The notes beneath the pieces were generated by a model. That model was not told where the DNA came from and searched no databases. It saw only the letters and a program-made list of their open reading frames with translations. 5,592 nucleotides of DNA, from assembly GCA_003251995.1 (NCBI GenBank), contig QKDT01000424.1:1-5592 (forward strand). Direction: 5' to 3'. A program made the position numbers and the translations under genes. Source of the stretch: Desulfovibrio desulfuricans (GTDB lineage Bacteria > Desulfobacterota > Desulfovibrionia > Desulfovibrionales > Desulfovibrionaceae). This document shows positions 1-5,270 of this stretch, piece by piece. Numbering within the stretch: the stretch's first letter is position 1; every line of letters starts with the position of its first letter.

Positions 1-179
1 ATACGCGATAGCAGATTTATTTTGCCCCCAAACCACAGAATCAGGGCCAGGCACAGTATTTTCGTAGCTGGAGCAGCACCCTCAGGCTGAGCGCATGAAA
101 TTGAGCGCAGACGACACCTCAAGCCGAATACGTCAAAAAGCCAACGATTCAATGGATTTGTACGGTGGATTTTAGACAT
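1..179 (-). CDS. Possible partial leftward ORF of unknown function (5' end only)
   Basis: An ATG at 179-177 on the minus strand opens a frame that stays open for 59 codons to the left edge. The peptide starts MSKIHRTNPLNRW and contains a hydrophobic stretch near its end (ILCLALILWFGG, about residues 43-54) that could be a membrane segment or a buried strand. I recognise no family. In favour: it would be divergent from the operon, and a sigma54-like motif lies about 50 nt upstream in the right orientation. Against: there is no good Shine-Dalgarno before the ATG, the third codon positions are less GC-rich than in the operon, and an open frame of this length can arise by chance. It could be noise. 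Confidence 0.22.
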   Translation of the reverse strand, partial: MSKIHRTNPLNRWLFDVFGLRCRLRSISCAQPEGAAPATKILCLALILWFGGKINLLSR

Positions 180-194
180 CTTGCTGGGTTGAAA

Positions 195-208
195 TGGCAT
201 ACATGCCA
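195..208. promoter_or_regulatory. Short palindrome, possible operator
   Basis: TGGCAT at 195-200 and ATGCCA at 203-208 form perfect 6-nt inverted arms around a 2-nt spacer. The site lies between the candidate leftward sigma54-like element and the leftward ATG at 179. This is the right size for a dimeric regulator half-site pair, but one such palindrome can occur by chance and no second copy was seen. Confidence 0.2.
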
Positions 209-230
209 CAGGACGCAGGATTCCGTTATC

Positions 231-247
231 TGCATGGGCGTTGCCAG
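231..247 (-). promoter_or_regulatory. Sigma54-like -24/-12 element facing left
   Basis: Read on the minus strand, the 17 bases are CTGGCAACGCCCATGCA. They have GG and GC dinucleotides exactly 10 nt apart, plus the flanking TGGCA and TGCA expected of the sigma54 consensus (TGGCAC-N5-TTGC). Three consensus positions mismatch. Transcription would start near 220 and run towards the ATG at 179. No upstream activator site was identified, so this rests on motif match and position alone. Confidence 0.27.
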
Positions 248-297
248 TTGGTAGCGGTTGTGATCGGCGGAAAAAGGGTTTAGCTCCACAATACGGT

Positions 298-326
298 TTG
301 ATCGTAATTTTTCCCCACGATATATG
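298..326 (+). promoter_or_regulatory. Candidate sigma70-type promoter of the operon
   Basis: TTGATC at 298-303 (4 of 6 matches to TTGACA) and TATATG at 321-326 (4 of 6 matches to TATAAT) are separated by an optimal 17 nt. Transcription would start near 333 and give a leader of about 35 nt before the ATG at 368. This supports that ATG over the in-frame TTG at 335, which would sit almost at the RNA 5' end. It is the best plus-strand promoter-like pair seen upstream of the first gene. Confidence 0.4.
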
Positions 327-367
327 CAGGGGAATTGGGTGATTACACACAAAATATTGGGGCTCAT

Positions 368-1459
368 ATGACCGCAACTTATCCCGTCACCCGCCCATTG
401 ATGCCGACTGAGCAGGAATATGCCGCCTATGTTTCTCGAATCTTTGCTTCCAAGCACCTCACCAATCACGGCCCCATGTCGCAAGAGTTGGAAGTTCGGC
501 TGGCGCAGTTTCTGAATACGTCGCGCGTTAATGTGTGCGCCAACGGCACCATCGCCCTGCAATTGGGCCTGCATGTGCTGGGGATGGCGGGCAAAACAGT
601 TATTACAACCCCTTTTACCTATGTAGCAACGCTCTCGTCCTTGATGTGGGAAGGCTGCAAGGTCATATTTGCCGATATTGATGAAGAAACCTGCTGCATC
701 GACCCTGCCAGTGTTGCCGAACGGCTGACACCGGATACCGTGGGGATTCTGCCAGTAAACATTTACGGCAATATCTGCGATGTGGATTCGCTTGATTCAC
801 TGGCAAAAAAGCACAACCTGCGCACCCTGTATGATGCGGCGCACTCTTTTGGCGCGTTATACAACAACCGTAGCGTATTAAGCTATGGCGATGCCGCCAC
901 TTGCAGTTTTCACGCAACCAAGGTGTTCAATACCATTGAGGGGGGCTGCCTTGTCACCCATTCAGACGAAGCCCGGGAAGCGTTTTTGCTGATGCGCGCC
1001 TATGGGCATCAGGGTGATACGCACTTTCGGCTTGGCATTAATGCCAAACTTTCCGAGATGCACGCGGCAATGGGCTTATGCACGCTGGACAAAGTAGCTG
1101 AAAATATTGCCGAACGCACTCTTGTTAGCACCATGTATGATACCCTGCTGCCGAGCAAAGGGATGCGGCGGCCTGGCTTACGCAAAGCGCTGACATGGAA
1201 TCATGCCTATTACCCCATAATCCTTGACAATGAAAAAGTTTTGGAACGAATTGTGCATATTCTTGCCAAGGATAATATTTTCCCCCGCAGGTACTTTTAC
1301 CCGTCACTGAACACGCTGCCCTATGTAAAGGATGCACTGCCGTGCCCAGTGGCAGAAAGTATCGCGCGCAGGGTTCTTTGTCTGCCTCTCTACGCGGGGC
1401 TGGAAGAAAACATAGTTGAGCGCATAGCGCACTGTATCACCCATTGTCTGGCAGGTTAG
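368..1459 (+). CDS. vioA: VioA-like DegT/DnrJ/EryC1-family sugar-nucleotide aminotransferase
   Basis: This is a PLP-dependent enzyme predicted to transfer an amino group to the C4 ketone of dTDP-4-keto-6-deoxyglucose, giving dTDP-4-amino-4,6-dideoxyglucose (dTDP-viosamine), in the cytosol. Numbering from ATG 368 (363 aa), visible motifs are PVTRPLMP near the N terminus, HLTNHGP (30-36), the ANGTIALQ cofactor-phosphate region (58-65), YDAAHSFGA with the ring-binding Asp156, and SFHATKVFNTIEGG with the Schiff-base Lys185. PRRYFYPSL (307-315) also follows the VioA pattern. Length is normal for the family. ATG 368 is preferred, with GGGG 5 nt upstream. The in-frame TTG at 335 has its purine-rich stretch too close and adds only 11 residues. 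The neighbouring acylation genes fit a 4-amino sugar product. The aminotransferase fold is near certain. The exact sugar and carbon are inferred from resemblance to VioA, and a related amino-dideoxy sugar remains possible. Confidence 0.88.
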   Translation: MTATYPVTRPLMPTEQEYAAYVSRIFASKHLTNHGPMSQELEVRLAQFLNTSRVNVCANGTIALQLGLHVLGMAGKTVITTPFTYVATLSSLMWEGCKVIFADIDEETCCIDPASVAERLTPDTVGILPVNIYGNICDVDSLDSLAKKHNLRTLYDAAHSFGALYNNRSVLSYGDAATCSFHATKVFNTIEGGCLVTHSDEAREAFLLMRAYGHQGDTHFRLGINAKLSEMHAAMGLCTLDKVAENIAERTLVSTMYDTLLPSKGMRRPGLRKALTWNHAYYPIILDNEKVLERIVHILAKDNIFPRRYFYPSLNTLPYVKDALPCPVAESIARRVLCLPLYAGLEENIVERIAHCITHCLAG

Positions 1460-1462
1460 ATC

Positions 1463-2647
1463 ATGGCGCAGTCACAGTTTTTTCATGCAAAAATTTCGGG
1501 AATACACACTGTAGTTCCCAAGGATGAGATTCGCCTTGAGGACGAACTGCAATACTTCAATGGCGACATAAAAAAAGCCAAACGGATGACCAAGATAGTA
1601 GGCATGGATTGCCGCCGAGTGGCGCAGCCAGGCATTACTCCCTCTGACCTGAGCCAACAGGCTGCCGAAATACTTTTCAGCAGCATGAAAATTGAGCCCG
1701 CTTCCATTGACGCGATCATTTTTCTATCCCAGCGGCCTGACCACATACTGCCCGCGACAGCCTGCATTCTTCAAAAAAAGCTGGGGCTTTCAAAAAACTG
1801 CGCGGCCTTTGACGTAAACCAGGGCTGTTCTGGCTACGTTTACGGTCTTTGGCTTGCCTTCTCCCTGGTAGAAAGTCGTGCCGCTTCGCGGGTGCTTTTG
1901 CTGGTGGGTGACGGTATGTGCCAGACGCTCGACCCTGACAACAGGGTGGTTACCCCGGTTTTTGGCGATGCTGGCAGCGCAACGATTGTGGAATACTCAG
2001 AGGCGGAGCGCCGTTCATGGTTCTCCTTGGGGTCTGATGGCGGCGGCGCAGAATCCCTGATGATTCCGGCTGGCGGATACAGGCTCCCTCTGCCCAAAAA
2101 TGTGGATGATTACGCCGCTTACTGCGAGTATTTGCGCGATCCCAACGGCACGCCCTGGCGGCTGACAAACATTTTTATGGATGGTGGCGCTATCTTTGAC
2201 TTCACGGTCAACACTGTTCCACCGCATATTATGGAAACTCTGGTTTGGGCCGATATGAGCGCAGATGATATCGATTGGCTTGTGCCACATCAGGCCAACA
2301 AGCAGATTATGTCCATGATTGCTGAGGCGACCGGGTTTTCAGAACAAAAAACTGTGATGGGGGCCTTTAGCAAATTTGGCAACACTGCCGCGGCTTCCAT
2401 TCCAACGGCCCTGTGCAATGCATGGCAGGATATTGCGCTCAGCAAAAAGACCCGTGTGATGCTGTGTGGGTTTGGCGTTGGGCTTTCATGGGCATCAGCG
2501 ATCATGGATATGGGCAACATTGTCTGCTCGGGTGTTTCGGATTTTGATCCTCCCGCAGACGCCATGACCCATCAGGAATACATGGCCCACTGGCAGAATA
2601 AGATTACCGGAAAAGATACTATCCCCTCTCCCAAGGAGGAATCATAA
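1463..2647 (+). CDS. Beta-ketoacyl-ACP synthase III-type condensing enzyme (FabH-like)
   Basis: This thiolase-fold enzyme is predicted to condense a short acyl-CoA, probably acetyl-CoA, with malonyl-ACP to give a 3-ketoacyl-ACP. The complete KAS III triad is visible: Cys122 in NQGCSGYVYGL, His276 in LVPHQANKQIM and Asn307 in FSKFGNTAAASIP. FGDAGSAT (168-175) and the glycine-rich GFGVGLSWAS near 337-346 are also typical. At 394 aa it is clearly longer than E. coli FabH (about 317 aa). The extra length comes from a longer N-terminal part, an insert around 185-235 and a polar tail after about 355. It starts 3 nt after the aminotransferase stop, with AGG 7 nt before the ATG. Its place next to a dedicated ACP and ketoreductase inside a sugar locus argues for a specialised role in making an acyl group for a sugar amine rather than housekeeping fatty-acid initiation. 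Primer specificity cannot be read by eye. Confidence 0.9.
   Translation: MAQSQFFHAKISGIHTVVPKDEIRLEDELQYFNGDIKKAKRMTKIVGMDCRRVAQPGITPSDLSQQAAEILFSSMKIEPASIDAIIFLSQRPDHILPATACILQKKLGLSKNCAAFDVNQGCSGYVYGLWLAFSLVESRAASRVLLLVGDGMCQTLDPDNRVVTPVFGDAGSATIVEYSEAERRSWFSLGSDGGGAESLMIPAGGYRLPLPKNVDDYAAYCEYLRDPNGTPWRLTNIFMDGGAIFDFTVNTVPPHIMETLVWADMSADDIDWLVPHQANKQIMSMIAEATGFSEQKTVMGAFSKFGNTAAASIPTALCNAWQDIALSKKTRVMLCGFGVGLSWASAIMDMGNIVCSGVSDFDPPADAMTHQEYMAHWQNKITGKDTIPSPKEES
2633..2640 (+). promoter_or_regulatory. Strong Shine-Dalgarno for the acyl carrier protein
   Basis: AAGGAGGA ends 6 nt before the ATG at 2647 and is essentially a perfect anti-16S match. It is the strongest ribosome binding site in the window and lies within the last codons of the ketoacyl synthase gene. 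The other starts have only partial sites or none. It suggests the carrier protein is made in excess over the enzymes that load it. Confidence 0.75.
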
Positions 2648-2877
2648 TGCTTGATCAAAAAAAATTCTTTGCCACTTTGCAAGATATTTTGCAGACAGAC
2701 AGCCCCATTACCCTTGATACAAAGCTCACCGACATGGAGGAATGGGATTCCTTGTCCATCATGTCCTGCATTGCGCTGTTTGACAAAGAGCTGGGAGTAA
2801 AAACCCGCTTTTCGCAATACAAAGAGGTCAACACTGTTGCTGACCTTGTTGGTCTTGGGGAAGGCAAGATAGCATGA
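2647..2877 (+). CDS. Stand-alone acyl carrier protein
   Basis: This 76-aa protein is of the usual ACP length. The motif EEWDSLSIMS (31-40) holds Ser35 in D-S-L, the expected attachment site for 4'-phosphopantetheine, followed by an acidic helix (ALFDKELGV). It would carry the growing short acyl chain between the condensing enzyme, the reductase and an acyltransferase in the cytosol. The Trp before DSL is more typical of specialised or secondary-metabolism carriers than of housekeeping AcpP. The start overlaps the previous stop by one base (TAATG) and follows a near-perfect Shine-Dalgarno, and the end overlaps the reductase start (ATGA). No phosphopantetheinyl transferase is present in the window, so activation must come from elsewhere in the genome. 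Confidence 0.9.
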   Translation: MLDQKKFFATLQDILQTDSPITLDTKLTDMEEWDSLSIMSCIALFDKELGVKTRFSQYKEVNTVADLVGLGEGKIA

Positions 2878-3629
2878 CCGAGCTCTCGCCGGAAAGTCGC
2901 GTCCTCATTACGGGCGCCAGCTCTGGCATTGGCATGGCTGTGGCCCTGCTGTGCAACCAGATGGGGGCAACCGTTATTGCCAGCGGACGCGATCACGACC
3001 GGCTCCTGCACCTTAAAAACACTTGCGCCAATCAAGACACGTTGCACATTGAGCCGCGTGACTTGCAAGAGGATATGGATTCGCTGCCGCAATGGGTTGC
3101 GGGTCTGCGTCAAAAATACGGCAGGTTGTCCGGCCTTGTCTGCTGTGCGGGGTTTGCCGCGGTTATGCCCTTGCGGGCATATGACAGAAATGCCGCCGCT
3201 GGTCTTTATGACATTCACGTGCATGCTCCGCTGCTGCTGGCAAGGGGCTTTGCCGACAAGCGCAACAACGTGGGCCAGGGCTCTTCCATTGTTTTTCTGT
3301 CTTCAGCCGCCGCCCTTGCCAAAGAGGCTGGGCTTGCAGCCTATGGCGGCGCCAAAGCCGCCATACAGGCCGCCACAATAAGCCTGAGCAGGGAGCTTGC
3401 GCCCCAAGGTATACGGGTCAACGCGGTTGCTCCCGCCATGGTCCGCACGCCCATGAGCGAAAAATACTTTGCAATGCTCAGCCCCGAAGCACGCGATGCG
3501 GCGCTGGCGGCCTATCCCCTGGGCATTGGCACCCCGGAGGATGTGGCCCATACCATAGCCTTTTTGCTGGGTGATGGGGGCAAATGGATAACAGGCCAAA
3601 CTGTAGTTATGGACGGCGGGCGCTATTGA
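2874..3629 (+). CDS. Short-chain dehydrogenase/reductase, probable 3-ketoacyl-ACP reductase (FabG-like)
   Basis: This 251-aa classical SDR is predicted to reduce the 3-ketoacyl-ACP made by the upstream synthase to 3-hydroxyacyl-ACP with NAD(P)H. It has the Rossmann glycine motif TGASSGIG (13-20), SGRD (37-40) after the second strand, the catalytic Ser144, Tyr157 and Lys161 (YGGAK), RVNAVAPAMVRTPM (181-194), and the family-typical ending ITGQTVVMDGGRY. Two usual features are altered: the NNAG structural motif reads CCAG (90-93), and the position of the fourth catalytic residue, normally Asn, appears to be His115 (YDIHVHAPLLL). The start overlaps the ACP stop in ATGA, which suggests translational coupling. 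A dehydratase is absent, consistent with the pathway stopping at the 3-hydroxy stage. Alternatively it could act on a sugar nucleotide, but the ACP/KAS neighbours favour an acyl substrate. Confidence 0.87.
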   Translation: MTELSPESRVLITGASSGIGMAVALLCNQMGATVIASGRDHDRLLHLKNTCANQDTLHIEPRDLQEDMDSLPQWVAGLRQKYGRLSGLVCCAGFAAVMPLRAYDRNAAAGLYDIHVHAPLLLARGFADKRNNVGQGSSIVFLSSAAALAKEAGLAAYGGAKAAIQAATISLSRELAPQGIRVNAVAPAMVRTPMSEKYFAMLSPEARDAALAAYPLGIGTPEDVAHTIAFLLGDGGKWITGQTVVMDGGRY

Positions 3630-4258
3630 TGGATAAAAACCTTGTAATCATTGGCAACTCTTCAGCAGCAAGAGAATGCTACTGGATGGCGCAAGAAATC
3701 TGGGGCGACACATTGCGCTTCAAGGGTTTTTTGTCGTTTGAGGGCTATCCGCAAAAATTACGCAATCTTGCAGAAATGGAAATTGGCGTGGACGATGCCT
3801 TTGTTCCTGAGCAGGACGATGTCTTTGTAATCGGCATCGCTTCGCCGGAACTGCGCCTCAAGGCCTACGCCAAGTGGAAGGCGCGCGGCGCGACCTTTTG
3901 CAACATGGTGCATCCGTCATCCTATGTGGGTGAGAGCGCCCATGTGGGTGAAGCCATGATTGTTACTGCCAACTGCCACTTTTCGTGTGACGCAATCATT
4001 GGCAATGCCAATTATTTCAACGGGGCGGTTGTTGTCGGGCACGATGCGGTCATTGGCGACGGCAACTTTTTTGGCCCCTACGCCCTGATTTTGGGCGACA
4101 CGCATATTGGCAACGGCAACGCCTTTGGGGTGCGCTCAGTGGTGCTGCCGGGGGCCAACATCGGCAACAGCAATATTATCGCGCCCGGCGCATACATTTA
4201 TAAAGGGTGCCGCGATGGTTGGCGCATGGCGGGCAACCCGGCCATGAGGATAGACTGA
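3629..4258 (+). CDS. NeuD/PglD-family sugar-nucleotide N-acyltransferase (left-handed beta-helix)
   Basis: The 209-aa protein has the two-part build of the NeuD/PglD family. An N-terminal alpha/beta sugar-nucleotide-binding part begins NLVIIGNSSAARE (4-16). It is followed by hexapeptide-repeat coils from about 93 to 190, with repeated I/V-G-N/D steps such as VIGDGNFFGP, HIGNGNAFG and NIGNSNIIAP. His138 in VVVGHDAVIGDG fits the family's general base, and the C-terminal AGNPAMRI is also typical. Characterised relatives acetylate the 4-amine of UDP-sugars using acetyl-CoA. Here the preceding KAS/ACP/reductase trio suggests 3-hydroxyacyl-ACP as donor and dTDP-viosamine as acceptor. That is inference, and plain N-acetylation is the alternative. 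The start at 3629 overlaps the reductase stop (TGATG). An in-frame ATG at 3584 would add 15 unrelated residues inside the reductase gene and is not favoured. Confidence 0.85.
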   Translation: MDKNLVIIGNSSAARECYWMAQEIWGDTLRFKGFLSFEGYPQKLRNLAEMEIGVDDAFVPEQDDVFVIGIASPELRLKAYAKWKARGATFCNMVHPSSYVGESAHVGEAMIVTANCHFSCDAIIGNANYFNGAVVVGHDAVIGDGNFFGPYALILGDTHIGNGNAFGVRSVVLPGANIGNSNIIAPGAYIYKGCRDGWRMAGNPAMRID

Positions 4259-4260
4259 CC

Positions 4261-5268
4261 ATGCCGGAACTCTCGCTTATCGTACCGCACCACAATCATC
4301 TGCACTGCCTCCCCAACCTTCTGGACAGTATTCTGGCCCAGGATTTCAAGGATATCGAGGTCGTGCTGGTTGATGACTGCTCGAGCGAATCCTGCCAACC
4401 GCTGGTGGATGCATACAGGGCAAAGGGGCTGGACATAACCCTGCTGCCCCATGCGGCCCCCATTTACACCATGCGGGCCAGGCTTGAAGGCATGCGGGCC
4501 GCCAAGGGAAACATCATCGGTTTTGCCGATGCCGATGACCTCATATGGGGTACGGAATCGCTGGGCAAAAACGTTGCACTTTTTCAACGTGAGCAGCCGG
4601 ATATCCTGCACTTCCGCACTGCCCGCACCAATGTAGACGGCAGCTTTGCGGCCTGGTTTCTGACCATGGACCCGCCGGTAGAGCGCCTGACCGGGCAGGA
4701 TATCTTTCAGACCTACGTCACCTCCCCCAATTTCCAGCAGCAATCCACTGTCTGGAACAAATTTCTTTCACGCCGCGTGGCGCTCAAGGCCTGTGATGCC
4801 TTGGAACACAGCAGCGTGCGACGCTTTATTGAAGACGCCTGCATCTGCCTGACCACTGCCTTTCATGCCCAAAAGTATATTGGCAGCCCCCACGCGGCCT
4901 ACGGTTATGCCTACGATTTTTCCAGCGAAAGGATGAAGTGCGCCGAAGGGCCGGAACGCGCCACATACGTTTGGCATATGTTGCAGGAATTGCCCGCCTA
5001 TTTTGAACAGCAGGGGTGCCCGCCACCAACATTGGATGCACTACGTAACGTGCTGACCGAACACCTGAGCGTAAAAGTGGGACACGCAAGCACCGCAGCG
5101 GTAAACAGGGACGGCGCGATCATTTCGGACGCCACCATTGATGCCATGCTAGAGCATACGGATGCCCGCACGTTCATCAAGGTGCTTTTGCTCGGCAATC
5201 GCCATAATGCCGCAAAAATTCTCGGCTGCCTGCAAACCCTGCAACCCAAGCCCAACAAGTCGTTTTGA
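4261..5268 (+). CDS. Family 2 (GT-A fold) glycosyltransferase
   Basis: This 335-aa protein starts with the GT2 nucleotide-binding strand LSLIVPHHNH (4-13), followed by IEVVLVDDCSSE with Asp38-Asp39 (32-43), and has the metal-binding motif ADADD at 89-93 (FADADDL). Glu191-Asp192 (FIEDACI) lies where GT2 enzymes often place the general base. No transmembrane helix or signal peptide is evident, so it should be a cytosolic or membrane-peripheral enzyme that transfers one sugar, most simply the N-acylated viosamine made by the upstream genes. The acceptor (flagellin glycan, O-antigen or other) cannot be told from this sequence. GAGGA at 4246-4250 precedes ATG 4261, and the gap to the upstream stop is 2 nt. 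An in-frame GTG at 4207 would place 18 extra residues inside the acyltransferase gene and before the usual GT2 first strand, so ATG 4261 is preferred. Confidence 0.88.
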   Translation: MPELSLIVPHHNHLHCLPNLLDSILAQDFKDIEVVLVDDCSSESCQPLVDAYRAKGLDITLLPHAAPIYTMRARLEGMRAAKGNIIGFADADDLIWGTESLGKNVALFQREQPDILHFRTARTNVDGSFAAWFLTMDPPVERLTGQDIFQTYVTSPNFQQQSTVWNKFLSRRVALKACDALEHSSVRRFIEDACICLTTAFHAQKYIGSPHAAYGYAYDFSSERMKCAEGPERATYVWHMLQELPAYFEQQGCPPPTLDALRNVLTEHLSVKVGHASTAAVNRDGAIISDATIDAMLEHTDARTFIKVLLLGNRHNAAKILGCLQTLQPKPNKSF

Positions 5269-5270
5269 TC

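Larger units (their letters stand above)
180..367. other. Intergenic region upstream of the sugar-modification operon
   Basis: No plausible plus-strand coding frame is seen here. The region is richer in A+T than the operon. It contains a candidate sigma70-type promoter facing right, a sigma54-like motif facing left and a 14-nt palindrome. No tRNA, rho-independent terminator or riboswitch-like structure was recognised. A minus-strand frame running from inside the aminotransferase gene down to 149 crosses it, but that frame looks like a shadow. Confidence 0.6.

Noticed and set aside
50..65. Plus-strand sigma54-like GGCAC...TTTC sequence
   Set aside because: The essential -12 GC is TC, and it lies about 300 nt before the first plus-strand gene with no other support.
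88..109. Two direct copies of TGAGCGCA 14 nt apart
   Set aside because: Only two short copies are present, with no conserved spacer series, so this is not a CRISPR or an evident iteron array.
335..367. TTG at 335 as an alternative aminotransferase start
   Set aside because: The GGGGA stretch is only 1-2 nt away, the site would be almost at the predicted RNA 5' end, and the family's conserved N-terminal motif begins after the ATG at 368.
324..371. 15-codon upstream ORF (ATG at 324) whose TGA overlaps the aminotransferase ATG at 368
   Set aside because: It has no Shine-Dalgarno, and its ATG lies inside the candidate -10 element, so it would probably not be on the transcript.
149..574. Minus-strand ORF of 141 codons crossing the leader and the start of the aminotransferase gene
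   Set aside because: It overlaps the well-supported VioA-like coding sequence for about 200 nt, has no recognisable motif and looks like a shadow frame.
2655..3224. Minus-strand ORF of 189 codons opposite the ACP and reductase genes
   Set aside because: It lies wholly opposite two genes with clear catalytic motifs, resembles no family and is a shadow of their codon bias.
4198..4743. Minus-strand ORF of 181 codons opposite the glycosyltransferase
   Set aside because: The plus strand carries intact GT2 motifs (VDD, DADD) here, and the reverse frame shows no domain.
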